Shown one piece after another: positions 1 to 10,340 of a DNA stretch of 64,000 nt (positions are counted from its first letter, which is position 1; the number at the start of each line of letters is the position of its first letter). Made by a program: the position numbers and the translations under genes. Origin of the DNA: Gammaproteobacteria bacterium (GTDB taxonomy: Bacteria; Pseudomonadota; Gammaproteobacteria; GRL18); contig WFNB01000104.1 of assembly GCA_015488755.1 (NCBI GenBank), positions 124,001 through 188,000 on the forward strand, read 5' to 3'. Under the pieces are notes generated by a model that saw only the letters and a program-made list of their open reading frames with translations, did no database searches and was not told the DNA's origin.

Positions 1-941
1 AACACTTGTTTGGGACGAATGGTTGAATAATACTCATTTTCAATTTGTAGAATATTCGTATTTAATTGCTGATATTGACCATTTTTAAGTAAGCCAAACT
101 TCTCATAGGCTTTATAGGGTGTATTAATTGCCCAGTCTAATGAGCGGATATAGCTGTCAAGGTCTTTATAACAGGCTTTAATACCCGACTCATTTTCTTT
201 ATTATTTTGATAGCCTATGTCACCCATACGCAATGATGTCGCATAAGGTTCATAATAGGTACTTTTATCAAACTCATCTAAACTGGTTGAACCACCTAGT
301 AAAAAGGACTTACAAACCGCTGGCGAGGCTCCAAAGAGATAAGGTACTAGCCAACCCAAACGTTGACTATTACGGATTAAGTCAAAATAACGAGCGTTAA
401 TAAAGCTCTGTAATGGCTGTGTATTTTGTTCTAGTTCCTGCAATACTGGCCAAAAGGACTCTGCCAGAGAAAAGTTAAAATGTACACCAGCAATGAGTTG
501 CATGGCTCGACCGTAGCGATGCCCAAGTCCTCGCCGATAGACATTCTTCATTGTGGCCGCATTGGAGCTACCATAATAGGCCAAGGGTATACTGGACTCA
601 CCGGTCACAATACAGGGCATACTCGTTGCCCATAAGATTTCATCTTGAAGATTTTTATAAACAAACTTTTGTGTACTTTGTAAAAAATCCAAAGCATCGC
701 TAATCTTTGTCATTGGAGGAGTAATAAACTCACTCAGTGCTTCAGAATAATCCGTGGTAATATAAGGGTGAGTTAAGGCAGAGCCTAGTGCCTCAGGGTG
801 TTTTGTTTGCGCAATACTGCCTGAGGTATTCACCCGCAAGCTTTCTTTTTCTAAACCAATTTGATTACCACTCAAGGATTGTGATTCCACCTGAGCACTA
901 ATAGCATTCAGACGTTTCCTAAAAAGAGAATAATTGTGCAT
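1..941 (-). CDS. gshA: Glutamate--cysteine ligase, 3'-truncated by window edge
   Basis: Manual reverse-strand translation from ATG at 941: MHNYSLFRKRLNAISAQ...GLEKESLRVNTSGSIAQ...HPYITTDYSEALSEFITPP...YGRAMQLIAGVHFNFSL; GshA motifs. Not in ORF track because it runs off the edge. Confidence 0.93.
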   Translation of the reverse strand, partial: MHNYSLFRKRLNAISAQVESQSLSGNQIGLEKESLRVNTSGSIAQTKHPEALGSALTHPYITTDYSEALSEFITPPMTKISDALDFLQSTQKFVYKNLQDEILWATSMPCIVTGESSIPLAYYGSSNAATMKNVYRRGLGHRYGRAMQLIAGVHFNFSLAESFWPVLQELEQNTQPLQSFINARYFDLIRNSQRLGWLVPYLFGASPAVCKSFLLGGSTSLDEFDKSTYYEPYATSLRMGDIGYQNNKENESGIKACYKDLDSYIRSLDWAINTPYKAYEKFGLLKNGQYQQLNTNILQIENEYYSTIRPKQV

Positions 942-955
942 TGAGGGATTAAATC

Positions 956-2044
956 CTATAACTGATCATTGTTAATATCGGCAAGTCCATACAAGCCACT
1001 GGCCACATAGCTTTGATAGATATGACGTAATAATACCATCACCACAGCCGATACGGGCAAGGCAATTAGCACCCCCACAAAACCAAATAACTGCCCTCCA
1101 ACCATAATCGCAAAGATAACAGCCACAGGGTGCAAACCAATGCGATCGCCCACTAATAAGGGGGTGAGCAACATACTTTCAATCGTTTGCCCCACACCAA
1201 AAACAATTGCCATAGGTATTAATAACGATAGATCATGTAACTGCATATAGGCTGCAACAATGGCTGCTAGGATACCCACAATAAAACCTAAATAAGGCAC
1301 AAAACTAACCAAACCAGCCAATAGACCAACAAGAAATGCCAACTCTAAACCCACAAGCCATAAACCGATGGAGTAAATACACGCCAAAGCAAGCATCACC
1401 GATAGTTGACCACGCATAAAAGCCGCCAGAACATCATCAGATTCTTTTGCCAATCGAGCAACCAATGGCTCAATATGTCTGGGCAATAGATGATCAATTT
1501 TTTCTACTAAAATATCCCAGTCACGCATAAAGTAAAAGGCAATCACAGGGATCAAAACCAGATTAGATAGCCATTGTAAAATTAACAAACCTGATTTAGA
1601 AATAGAATTAACCAGATAACCAGCAACACCACCGATACTCTGCCAATTATCTGCCAGTGCTTTTTTAAGGGATGAAACATTCAGCACATGTTCTGAACTT
1701 TGATTGGCTAGCCCCATCATATTAAGCAACTTAGGTAAGGCTTGTGTTTGAATAAATTCGATAAAGCCTGGTAGCTTATTAAGTAAAGCAACAATCTGGT
1801 TTTCCATCAAAGGCACAAGTAAAAGAAGAGTCAAAAGCAATAGAGTAACAAAAAAAACGAAGACAATGGCCACTGAACTGGTACGAGAAAGCTTGCGTAA
1901 CTCAAGCCTATCCACCAGAGGATCGCCCAAGTAACCCAAAAAAGCAGCCACTAGAAAAGGAGTCAGTATTGGTGATAGCAGATAGAAAACACCCGCAATT
2001 AAAACAACAATTGACAGTAACATCCATTTTTGTGACTCACTCAT
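956..2044 (-). CDS. perM: AI-2E family transporter / PerM-like permease
   Basis: 362 aa multi-TM protein with PerM-type C-terminus (FVPYLGFIVGILAAIVAA...GDRIGLHPVAVIFAIMVGGQLFGFVGVLIALPVSAV). Confidence 0.9.
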   Translation of the reverse strand: MSESQKWMLLSIVVLIAGVFYLLSPILTPFLVAAFLGYLGDPLVDRLELRKLSRTSSVAIVFVFFVTLLLLTLLLLVPLMENQIVALLNKLPGFIEFIQTQALPKLLNMMGLANQSSEHVLNVSSLKKALADNWQSIGGVAGYLVNSISKSGLLILQWLSNLVLIPVIAFYFMRDWDILVEKIDHLLPRHIEPLVARLAKESDDVLAAFMRGQLSVMLALACIYSIGLWLVGLELAFLVGLLAGLVSFVPYLGFIVGILAAIVAAYMQLHDLSLLIPMAIVFGVGQTIESMLLTPLLVGDRIGLHPVAVIFAIMVGGQLFGFVGVLIALPVSAVVMVLLRHIYQSYVASGLYGLADINNDQL

Positions 2045-2061
2045 ACCTTTATCCTAAAGTG

Positions 2062-3354
2062 TTATTGAGCCAACCAATACTCTAACTCAGCTTGTAGTGA
2101 GTTCGGTGCGGTGGTTTCAAGTGACGCGCCATTCTGCATTGCTGATTGCTTATCTAAACCATCTAAAATGACCGGTTTATAAGCCTTCTGTGCATCTTGA
2201 GCCATGCCTTGTTCGGGGTTGCTATGAGTTTGCTCAATTGAATGCAGTACATCACCCAAACGGATTTCCTGAATCAAGGCACCTTTACTGCTGATATAAT
2301 CAATCTTATACAATAGTTTATCTTGCTCCATTTGCATTAAGACCAAGGACTTAACTGTAGCTAAATGACGTAAATAATCATCAACACCCTGAAAATCTTT
2401 AAAATCACTCACATTGTTGATTTGCAATAAAACATGGGCATTTGAACCTTCTTGAGCCACTTGAGTAAATTGCCTAGCCAATCTATCCGCAAGTTCATCA
2501 ATACCCGATGTCAACACTCGTTCTAATTTTTCATCTCGAATACTCCATGTCTGTGTTTCACCCAGCATCAACAAGGACCATTGGCTCACCCACAAACCAC
2601 TGGGTTCCCGAAACAATCGTGAAGTTAAGGTTGCTGGAGCCTGATAACGCCGAGAGGCCAACAAGACCGCATCATTAAAATTACCCCAGAGATCATTGGC
2701 AGAAATATTGGCCTGATCTTCTAAGTCTAAAAATGGGTATAATAGCGATATACCCCGCGCCTGTGCCTGCCGACTGAATATCTTGTAAATTTCTGGCTCA
2801 TCATACTGGCTCACTAAAACACGCTGACCTTTATTCGCTGAGCTGGTAGCCTCACGAGAAAACCACAGTAAGGTCTCTGGTCTGACCTTACCCCAAATAG
2901 GAATGTGGGCATCTCTTAATAAACGATTAACTGTATTGGCATTAAAACGTACCCAAAACCATTTTTCTTTCTCTTCTTGCTTAGTATCAGCATTTTCTAG
3001 CTCTGCATTTTTGGGGCTTTTATAGTCATAACGAAATTGTGATACTGCAGAATCCGCACTTTTAAGCAACTCATCATAGCTTGCCGAAGTCAATACATCA
3101 GAGCGACCAGACACTTTTACCAATACCTGCGAAAAAGCATCTTGTGTTAATTGTTTTTCAGTCCTGTCTAGCTGTGTTCTAACACTGGCTTCATACAGTT
3201 TTTCAACATTAACAGCCAACGCTGACTGAGTCAGCAATAGACTCCAAACAAAGAGCACACCAATAAATAGAGATCGCTTAAATGAAATTATGTTCTGAAA
3301 ATAGTCTGCACAGAAGCCTCTACTGTGTTTTATAGTAATAGCCAAGCCTAACAT
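2062..3354 (-). CDS. DUF2066 domain-containing protein (probable exported protein; true start may be downstream of the track start)
   Basis: LYEASVRTQLDRTEKQLTQDAFSQVLVKVSGRSDVL N-terminus, adjacency to perM as in many Gammaproteobacteria; signal-like segment SLFIGVLFVWSLLLTQSALA. Confidence 0.8.
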   Translation of the reverse strand: MLGLAITIKHSRGFCADYFQNIISFKRSLFIGVLFVWSLLLTQSALAVNVEKLYEASVRTQLDRTEKQLTQDAFSQVLVKVSGRSDVLTSASYDELLKSADSAVSQFRYDYKSPKNAELENADTKQEEKEKWFWVRFNANTVNRLLRDAHIPIWGKVRPETLLWFSREATSSANKGQRVLVSQYDEPEIYKIFSRQAQARGISLLYPFLDLEDQANISANDLWGNFNDAVLLASRRYQAPATLTSRLFREPSGLWVSQWSLLMLGETQTWSIRDEKLERVLTSGIDELADRLARQFTQVAQEGSNAHVLLQINNVSDFKDFQGVDDYLRHLATVKSLVLMQMEQDKLLYKIDYISSKGALIQEIRLGDVLHSIEQTHSNPEQGMAQDAQKAYKPVILDGLDKQSAMQNGASLETTAPNSLQAELEYWLAQ

Positions 3355-3374
3355 CCCTTTTGTCTACGCCCTGA

Positions 3375-3500
3375 TATACCAATGCTACTTAACAATGCAG
3401 ACTTTATTGTTTTAATGAAAAGCCTCAGTCATGTAGTATCAATACATTCCATCTGCTCTTAGTCAAAATGCTTCATCGCATCTTTAAAATAGATTAGGTA
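3375..3500 (-). repeat. Degenerate copy of MITE/REP-like repeat family 2 (better copy at 56835-56962)
   Basis: Reverse complement GCATTTTGACTAAGAGCAGATGGAATGTATTGATACTACATGACTGAGGCTTTTCATTAAAACAATAAAGTCTGCATTGTTAAGTAGCATTGGTATAT aligns with 56865-56962. Confidence 0.75.
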
Positions 3501-3628
3501 GATAGTATTAGGGCAAAAATTCAGAGCAATAGAATAGCAAAAAATACCTCATTAGTATAATTTTGAATTTTTCTAATAATAAAACAGACTACTTGTATGT
3601 GCAAGCAGTTTGTTTTATAGTGCTACTT

Positions 3629-4051
3629 ATGTTTGAACAATGCCTTTATTTTAATACTATTAAATTTTCACGCCTAATCAACTCTATCTGGGAGGAAGCC
3701 TTTCGCCCCTTAGGATTGTCGCCCTCTCATGCTTATGCTATGCAGTTCATTTTAGAACAACCTGGGATAAGCCCTAAAAATCTAGCTAAAGAAATGGCCT
3801 TAAACGTATCAACTGTGACTCGATTTATTGATAGCCTCGCAGCAAAGCAATTGGTTAAACGGCGCAAAGAAAATAAAGACAAAAGAGAATGCAGTATTTA
3901 TCCAACAAATACCGGTAAAAAATTACACACCAAGTTGCAATCAACTTCTAAAACTTTATATAAAAATATTCGAGAACAGTTAGGAGCAGATGAGGTTAAC
4001 AATATGGTGACACTCATTAAGGACTTTACTAACAAAATTGATTCTGAATAA
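3629..4051 (+). CDS. MarR family transcriptional regulator (track ORF starts 3563; internal ATG 3629 preferred)
   Basis: Winged HTH: ISPKNLAKEMALNVSTVTRFIDSLAAKQLVKRRKENKDKRECSIYPTNTGKKL. Confidence 0.85.
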   Translation: MFEQCLYFNTIKFSRLINSIWEEAFRPLGLSPSHAYAMQFILEQPGISPKNLAKEMALNVSTVTRFIDSLAAKQLVKRRKENKDKRECSIYPTNTGKKLHTKLQSTSKTLYKNIREQLGADEVNNMVTLIKDFTNKIDSE

Positions 4052-4115
4052 ATAAGGGATTATGAACAAGACAAATAAAAGTGTAACAAACTAAGCCATT
4101 ATGATAGGAAAAACA

Positions 4116-4736
4116 ATGAAACTATACTATTCCAACACGTCACCTTATTCACGCAAAGTACGTCTTGTCATAGCGATTAAGGGATTGGAAAAACAAATTG
4201 ACCGTCTTTTAATTAATCCTTTTGAAGATAAAGAAACGTTAAGAGCCATTAATCCTCTAGGGAAAATTCCAGTCCTTCTACTAAAAAATAATGAAATTTT
4301 ATTTGATAGCCCCGTGATTTGTCACTACCTTGATACGCTATGCGAAGACAAACGACTGATACCGGAAAAAGGCTGGCAAAAATGGATGGTATTACGGTGG
4401 GAAGCACTGGCTGATGGTTTGGTAGATGCCGCTTATAACCTCGTAATGGAAAGACGTCGACCTACTTCAGAGCAATCCATGACCGCCATCTCTCAATGGG
4501 CTGAAGAAATTCAACAGGTATTGCATGAAATGGAACTCAAATACCACGAACTTGATGGTAACATCACACTAGCACATCTTGCTGTCGGTACAGCAATTGG
4601 TTATTTAGACTTTCGTTTACCTGATTTATTATACACATCAAGTTGCCCACAGATAGCAACAAGCCCCAATTTACTGTCATGGTATGAAGCATTCAAGAGC
4701 CAACCTTTTATGCAACTCACAAAACCCATTAATTAG
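4116..4736 (+). CDS. Glutathione S-transferase family protein
   Basis: MKLYYSNTSPYSRKVRLVIAIKGLE...NPLGKIPVLLLKNNEILFDSPVICHYLD GST N-terminal fold; track start 4101. Confidence 0.9.
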   Translation: MKLYYSNTSPYSRKVRLVIAIKGLEKQIDRLLINPFEDKETLRAINPLGKIPVLLLKNNEILFDSPVICHYLDTLCEDKRLIPEKGWQKWMVLRWEALADGLVDAAYNLVMERRRPTSEQSMTAISQWAEEIQQVLHEMELKYHELDGNITLAHLAVGTAIGYLDFRLPDLLYTSSCPQIATSPNLLSWYEAFKSQPFMQLTKPIN

Positions 4737-4898
4737 TGAGCATATAACATTTCCTGATAAAGAAGAACTATCCATACTCTTGAATAACAAAAAATTGGCA
4801 CAAATGGTTTTAAAGCACTTTATTATGTTATTTCAAACCATTCATGCCAATTTTTTTGGCTGTGGACACTTCTAAGTAACTGATTTAGAGAGATACGA

Positions 4899-4980
4899 TA
4901 TTCATGTTGCTCTTTTTTTGGTTTACAACTGTTTGAACGCAGTGAGTTTTGTAAGCTAAAAAAAGAGTGACATAAATGCC
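4899..4980. repeat. Constant-loop stem-loop repeat, copy A
   Basis: GTTGCTCTTTTTTTGGTTTAC / GTAAGCTAAAAAAAGAGTGAC arms around AACTGTTTGAACGCAGTGAGTTTT. Confidence 0.85.
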
Positions 4981-5145
4981 TACTGTTACTTTTTGATGGT
5001 TGGCTGGCACGGTGTAGTTTGCTCTTAAATAACATGGTTCGTAAATCTAAATCCTAAAAGTCTGTTTTGTTTCCTCTCTTTTTATGCTAGTTTCATAGTA
5101 GCAATTATTACCCTAAACAATAAGTAAACGACTGGCAAAGAGACT

Positions 5146-6054
5146 ATGACGGATACCCCGACACCCACACAACACAAATCATTTAAACATATCGGCCTCA
5201 TTGGCAAATACGCCGACCCCAGTGTGGGGGACGCTTTGGTCAGTTTGCATGAATATTTCTTAAGCAATGACTGCTCAGTCCTATTGGATGAAAGTACAGC
5301 AGCGGTTTTTTCTGATCATGACATGCAATCAGCCAGTCGAAATCAATTAGGGGCACAATGTGATTTAATTATTATTGTCGGTGGTGATGGTACTTTGCTC
5401 AGCGCTGCCAGAAGTTTAGTGGGCTTTGGCGTCCCGTTATTAGGTATCAATCTGGGGCACTTAGGCTTCTTGGTTGATTTATGTGCCGTTGATGTCCATA
5501 AAGCTTTAGATGAGATCATGGCCGGTGAGTACACCGAAGAAAACCGCTTTTTACTCATTAGTGAAATCGAGCGTGACGGTGATTATTTTGGTGGGGGCAA
5601 TGCCTTTAATGATGTCGTGATACATAAGTCTGATGTGGCTCGTATGATTGAAATTGAGACCTATATTGATAATAAATTTATGCATTCTATGCATGCCGAT
5701 GGGTTAATTGTCTCTACTCCAACCGGCTCCACAGCGTATTCATTATCCGGTGGGGGGCCTATTTTATACCCTTCTCTTAATGTCATTGAAATGGTACCTA
5801 TTTGCCCGCACACTATGAGTAATCGCCCAGTAGTCATCTCTGGTGAGAGTGAAATTGATATTGTGGTCAGTGATCATTTTTCCACTCAGGCACAGGTCAC
5901 TTATGATGGCCAGATTAATTTTAATCTTTTACCAGGCGATCATGTTAAAATCATGCGTCATCCTAAACATATTACCATTTTGCACCCTAAGGATTATGAC
6001 TATTTTGATATACTTAGGGCCAAATTACATTGGGGTGAAAAATTACGCAATTAA
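5146..6054 (+). CDS. nadK: NAD(+) kinase
   Basis: IIIVGGDGTLLSAAR, GINLGHLGFLVDL, TPTGSTAYSLSGGGPI; upstream of recN. Confidence 0.96.
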   Translation: MTDTPTPTQHKSFKHIGLIGKYADPSVGDALVSLHEYFLSNDCSVLLDESTAAVFSDHDMQSASRNQLGAQCDLIIIVGGDGTLLSAARSLVGFGVPLLGINLGHLGFLVDLCAVDVHKALDEIMAGEYTEENRFLLISEIERDGDYFGGGNAFNDVVIHKSDVARMIEIETYIDNKFMHSMHADGLIVSTPTGSTAYSLSGGGPILYPSLNVIEMVPICPHTMSNRPVVISGESEIDIVVSDHFSTQAQVTYDGQINFNLLPGDHVKIMRHPKHITILHPKDYDYFDILRAKLHWGEKLRN

Positions 6055-6076
6055 CTTTTTAGAACACACATAACTT

Positions 6077-7747
6077 ATGCTAAACCACATTACTATTAAA
6101 AATCTGGCCGTTGTTGACTCCCTTGATCTGGAGCTTAATTCCGGTTTGAGCGTACTGACAGGTGAGACAGGAGCCGGAAAATCCATTTTAATTGATGCTC
6201 TTGGACTGGTTTTGGGTGATCGAGCCGATGCTTCCGCCATTCGCTATGGTGCTGAACGAGCCGATATTATTGCTGAATTTGAACTGCATGAGCCAAACAT
6301 TAGGCAGTGGTTACAAGAACATGAACTGGATAGTGACGGCGAATGTTTAATTCGTCGAACCATCAACACCAAAGGACGTTCCAGAGGGTTTATTAATGGC
6401 CAGCCGATTCCTTTGCAAACATTACGAGAACTGGGTGAACAATTGGTTAATATTCACGGCCAGAACACTCATCAGGCTTTACTGAATAGTGATGAACAGC
6501 GCTTACTATTAGATAACTTTGCCAATCTAAGCACTTTACGCAAAGAAGTGAATCGGTGCTATCAACAATGGAAAAAAAAATCCACACAATATCAGCAACT
6601 TAAAGAAGAAAGTAGTGAGCGTGATGCTAAGTTGGAGCTATTACGCTTTCAGGTGCAAGAACTCAAGGAGTTTGAATTACAGGAACATGAACTACCAAAG
6701 CTTGAAGAAGAACATCGTCGGCTCAGCAATGCTAATCGCTTAATTGAAACTTCTCAGACTATTTATTTCCAATTATCACAAGATGATAAAAGCAGCATTA
6801 ATATCCAACTTAACCGTTGCTTTAGTGAGTTATGTGAATTGTCTGAGTTGGATCATAAACTGACGCCTATTAGTGAACTGCTCAATAATGCCTTAATACA
6901 GGTGGATGAAGCCAGCTCTGAATTGCGTCATTATGTTGAATCATTAGAGCTTGATCCTGAACAATTGCAATGGTTGGATAAACGCATCAGTGATCTTTAT
7001 GATCTGGCACGAAAACATCGCGTTGAAGCCCATAAATTATTTGCTCATAGTGCCACCTTACAACAAGAACTCACACAACTAGAACACGCTGATGAGCACT
7101 TAGATAGTTTATTCAATGAGGTCAATCAGGCCAAGACTGATTATCACAAACAGGCCAAACAACTGAGCCAACAACGTCAAAAATCAGCATTGATATTGAC
7201 AGAGCAGGTTGTTCAACATATTCATGAATTGGGCATGGAACATTGCCAATTTGAAATTCGTCTCTTAGCCCATGAAACCGATCAGCCTCAATTACATGGC
7301 ATGGAAGCCATTGAATTTTACGTCACAACCAATCCGGGACAACCACTGCAAGCCTTAGCAAAAGTGGTTTCCGGTGGTGAGTTATCACGGATCAGTCTAG
7401 CCATTCAGGTAGTTACCGCCCAATTTAGCCAGATCCCCACCTTGATATTTGATGAAGTGGATGTTGGTATTGGTGGCGGTATTGCTGAAATGGTGGGCAG
7501 TAAATTGCGCTTATTAGGCAATCATTCACAAATTCTTTGTGTCACCCATCAGGCTCAGGTCGCCTCACAAGCACACCACCATTTGCATGTCTACAAACAA
7601 ACCGAGCAAGAAAAAACCAGCACTCACATTCGTTCACTTAATGAAGAGCAACGCATTGAGGAGTTATCCCGCATGATGGGCGGCTTGACCATTACCGAAC
7701 AGACTCGCTCTCATGCTAAAGAAATGCGTCAATTAGTAATGCCCTAA
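6077..7747 (+). CDS. recN: DNA repair protein RecN
   Basis: LTGETGAGKSILIDALGLVLGDRAD, GGELSRISLAIQVV, LIFDEVDVGIGGGIAEMVG. Confidence 0.97.
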   Translation: MLNHITIKNLAVVDSLDLELNSGLSVLTGETGAGKSILIDALGLVLGDRADASAIRYGAERADIIAEFELHEPNIRQWLQEHELDSDGECLIRRTINTKGRSRGFINGQPIPLQTLRELGEQLVNIHGQNTHQALLNSDEQRLLLDNFANLSTLRKEVNRCYQQWKKKSTQYQQLKEESSERDAKLELLRFQVQELKEFELQEHELPKLEEEHRRLSNANRLIETSQTIYFQLSQDDKSSINIQLNRCFSELCELSELDHKLTPISELLNNALIQVDEASSELRHYVESLELDPEQLQWLDKRISDLYDLARKHRVEAHKLFAHSATLQQELTQLEHADEHLDSLFNEVNQAKTDYHKQAKQLSQQRQKSALILTEQVVQHIHELGMEHCQFEIRLLAHETDQPQLHGMEAIEFYVTTNPGQPLQALAKVVSGGELSRISLAIQVVTAQFSQIPTLIFDEVDVGIGGGIAEMVGSKLRLLGNHSQILCVTHQAQVASQAHHHLHVYKQTEQEKTSTHIRSLNEEQRIEELSRMMGGLTITEQTRSHAKEMRQLVMP

Positions 7748-7785
7748 GGCTACTTTAGTCACTCCTATCCATCATCATTGGAGTT

Positions 7786-7824
7786 GGGGCTTTCGCCCCG
7801 CAAAATGAGCGGGACGAAAGCCCC
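7786..7824. terminator. Probable terminator hairpin between convergent recN and fur
   Basis: GGGGCTTTCGCCCCGC aaaatga GCGGGACGAAAGCCCC. Confidence 0.7.
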
Positions 7825-7869
7825 GATGCCAAAAATAGTACACCGTTGTAGTACACTAAGTCGTTCAAT

Positions 7870-8289
7870 TTATTTATTTTCTTTTTGGCAATCAGGGCAA
7901 ACGCCATAGATATACAAGCTGTGATCCGTCATTTTATAGCCCAGTTTTTCTGCCACTTTATGTTGGCATTTCTCAATGGTTTCTTCATAAAACTCTTCGA
8001 CTTTACCACATTGATCACAGACAAGATGATCATGGTGTGAGCCGTGGTTTAATTCAAAAACTGAGTGCCCTCCTTCAAAATGATGGCGAGAAACCAGCCC
8101 TGCAGATTCAAATTGTGTTAACACACGGTAAACCGTTGCCAAGCCGACATCATCACCCATTTCAAGTAATTTTTTATAGACATCTTCAGCACTCATGTGT
8201 CGGGTTTCAACCGTTTCCAATAATTCAAGAATTTTTAGACGTGGAAGAGTGGCTTTTAGGCCTGCTTTTTTTAAATCCTGATTATTCAC
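7870..8289 (-). CDS. fur: Ferric uptake regulator Fur
   Basis: LKKAGLKATLPRLKILELLE, HHDHLVCDQCGKVEEF. Confidence 0.96.
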   Translation of the reverse strand: MNNQDLKKAGLKATLPRLKILELLETVETRHMSAEDVYKKLLEMGDDVGLATVYRVLTQFESAGLVSRHHFEGGHSVFELNHGSHHDHLVCDQCGKVEEFYEETIEKCQHKVAEKLGYKMTDHSLYIYGVCPDCQKENK

Positions 8290-8620
8290 AAATAAGAACC
8301 TTTTATTTTGTTGGCCATTTTATTTATTACTCACTACTCGTACTATATAGTCTATAGCCAAACAAGAATTGTCTGCCTTAATATAGGTCTAGCAGGTGCT
8401 TTTATGGTGATAATATTGTATTATCCCTGCATAAAATAAATTCAGATGGTTGATGTTTTATATATCGTATGCGAACAATTTATCTCATTGTTAACATAAG
8501 TACTTTTTCTGGCAAACTGTTTAACCAATAATCCAGTAAAAAAAGTACGCTTAAAAAAACCAACCACTATCCAATTAAGCTTAATAGTATACCTATTTTA
8601 CACAAGAAATCATTATAGAA

Positions 8621-9223
8621 ATGCGAAATATTATTATTACCGCTCTGCTTTCCCTTATATTCCTACAGGCATCCTGTTCATGGGCACCGGATCTTTCTGA
8701 TGTGGGTTTACCAAGAGTTCATAAAATTGATGTGCCTCAAGGTAATGTTGTTGAACAAGATCAAATTAATCAATTACGCCCTGGGATGACTCGTCAGCAA
8801 GTACGTTTTCTTATGGGCACACCCATGTTAGTCGATTCATTTCATGCTAATCGCTGGGATTATTTATACCGTTTTAAACCCGGTTATGGCGAGATAAAAA
8901 CCCAACAAGCAAGCCTATATTTTAATGAACAAGGTAAGCTGGTTAATATTCAGGGTACTTTCCGACCCGGTGAAGAAGCCAAGAAGCAACATACCACAAC
9001 AGAAATTGTAGTGGTTCCCCTAGAAGATTTCGATGAACTTGAAGCAGAAGATAAGAGTTACTGGGGACGTTTTGTTAACTTTTTCTCATGGAGTGATGAG
9101 CATGAAGGCATCTCATCTAATGGTGGTGATATCCCTGTAGGCAGTCGTGGTGAAGGCGAAGTACAAGGCGGTACAATGGAGAAGTCCCCACAAACACAAG
9201 GTAATGAAGACACCGGTTTATAG
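8621..9223 (+). CDS. bamE: Outer membrane protein assembly factor BamE
   Basis: Lipoprotein-like N-terminus; [40 protein letters not shown]; divergent from fur. Confidence 0.94.
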   Translation: MRNIIITALLSLIFLQASCSWAPDLSDVGLPRVHKIDVPQGNVVEQDQINQLRPGMTRQQVRFLMGTPMLVDSFHANRWDYLYRFKPGYGEIKTQQASLYFNEQGKLVNIQGTFRPGEEAKKQHTTTEIVVVPLEDFDELEAEDKSYWGRFVNFFSWSDEHEGISSNGGDIPVGSRGEGEVQGGTMEKSPQTQGNEDTGL

Positions 9224-9390
9224 ACGCAACCACTTTAGCCTCACAAAACAAGTAAGGCTAAAGCCATAGTTTTATCATAGCCCCGTCATTATCATAGTTC
9301 CGTCATCTCTTCAGCATAATACCCAGCTTCTAGACAACAGCACTCTTAATAAATGCACTATAGTGTAAATAGGCTATAAAAGTTGTTCTG

Positions 9391-9464
9391 GTTGCTTACT
9401 TTTTGTAAGCTTAAACTGTTTGAGCGCAGCGAGTTTTCAAGCTTACAAAAAGTAAGTGAGCAGA
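9391..9464. repeat. Constant-loop stem-loop repeat, copy B
   Basis: Perfect 18-bp arms CTTACTTTTTGTAAGCTT / AAGCTTACAAAAAGTAAG around AAACTGTTTGAGCGCAGCGAGTTTTC. Confidence 0.9.
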
Positions 9465-9521
9465 GCACTTCAGACTCATTTCAGATAATAACCTTAACAA
9501 ATAAATCTAAGTTCTGAACAA

Positions 9522-9866
9522 TTACGAACCTTTTTTCATTCTCTTACCTTCTGCAGCTCGTTGCTTTCTCACCGCCTTAGGATCAGCAATTAATTTACGG
9601 TAAATTTCAATTCGATCTTTATTCGCTACTGGCTTATCCAGCTTAGTCAGCTTACTGAACACCCCTACTTTATTGACCTTCAAATCAATTTCAGGAAACT
9701 CATCAAGAATACCTGAGGCAATAATTGCCTCTTCCACACTGGCATTTTCATTGACATCAACGCTAAAGATAACTTGTGAAGCTGGTGTCGCATAAGCCAC
9801 TTCAACAATGATCTGAGCCGGTGTCTCTTGAGCCATCATTTCGCTTTTCATTAAGGTCGCACTCAT
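9522..9866 (-). CDS. rnfH: RnfH family protein
   Basis: VEVAYATPASQVIFSVDVNENASVEEAIIASGI...KVGVFSKLTKLDKPVANKDRIEIYRKLIADPKAVRKQRA. Confidence 0.93.
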   Translation of the reverse strand: MSATLMKSEMMAQETPAQIIVEVAYATPASQVIFSVDVNENASVEEAIIASGILDEFPEIDLKVNKVGVFSKLTKLDKPVANKDRIEIYRKLIADPKAVRKQRAAEGKRMKKGS

Positions 9867-9881
9867 TCATTCTCTCCCATA

Positions 9882-10319
9882 TTAAGATTGACCATAAATA
9901 GCAACCGCTCGTTGGCAAAAAGCATCGACCATACTATTAGCAATTTGACTAAAAATAGGGCCAAAGGCCATACTCATCATTTTATTGGAAAATTCAAACT
10001 CTAAATCCAGTGAAATTTTACAGCCATTTTCATCCAGAGCATTAAAACGCCAATACCCTTGCAAATGCTTAAACGGGCCATCCACCAGTTTCATTTCAAT
10101 CATCTTATTTTTCTGCATACGATTGAGCGTGGTAAAACTTTTATTCAAGCCCAGATGTTGGATATCCACCTGACCTTTGATTTCATCATCATTTTTACTG
10201 AGCACTTTAGAACCACCACACCAAGGTAAAAAATCCTGATAGGCATCCACATCTGCCACTAAATCATACATTTTAGCAGCACTATAGGGTATTAAAGCGG
10301 TTTTACTAATACTGGTCAC
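9882..10319 (-). CDS. ratA: RatA-type / START-like (COQ10) protein
   Basis: YSAAKMYDLVADVDAYQDFLPWCGGSKVL; located between rnfH and smpB. Confidence 0.93.
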   Translation of the reverse strand: MTSISKTALIPYSAAKMYDLVADVDAYQDFLPWCGGSKVLSKNDDEIKGQVDIQHLGLNKSFTTLNRMQKNKMIEMKLVDGPFKHLQGYWRFNALDENGCKISLDLEFEFSNKMMSMAFGPIFSQIANSMVDAFCQRAVAIYGQS

Positions 10320-10340
10320 AAAAATTCCTAATAGATAAAC

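Noticed and set aside
4796-4812. TGGCAC...-like sigma-54 promoter
   Set aside because: Spacing and -12 element do not fit TGGCACN5TTGC
4684-5035. Track ORFs at 4684-4875 and 4823-5035
   Set aside because: Overlap the GST end and stem-loop A; translations look like non-coding DNA
7786-7824. Mobile repeat at recN/fur based on TGGAGTTGGGGCTTT also seen near 16135-16155
   Set aside because: Only a 15-bp shared string; better explained as a terminator hairpin
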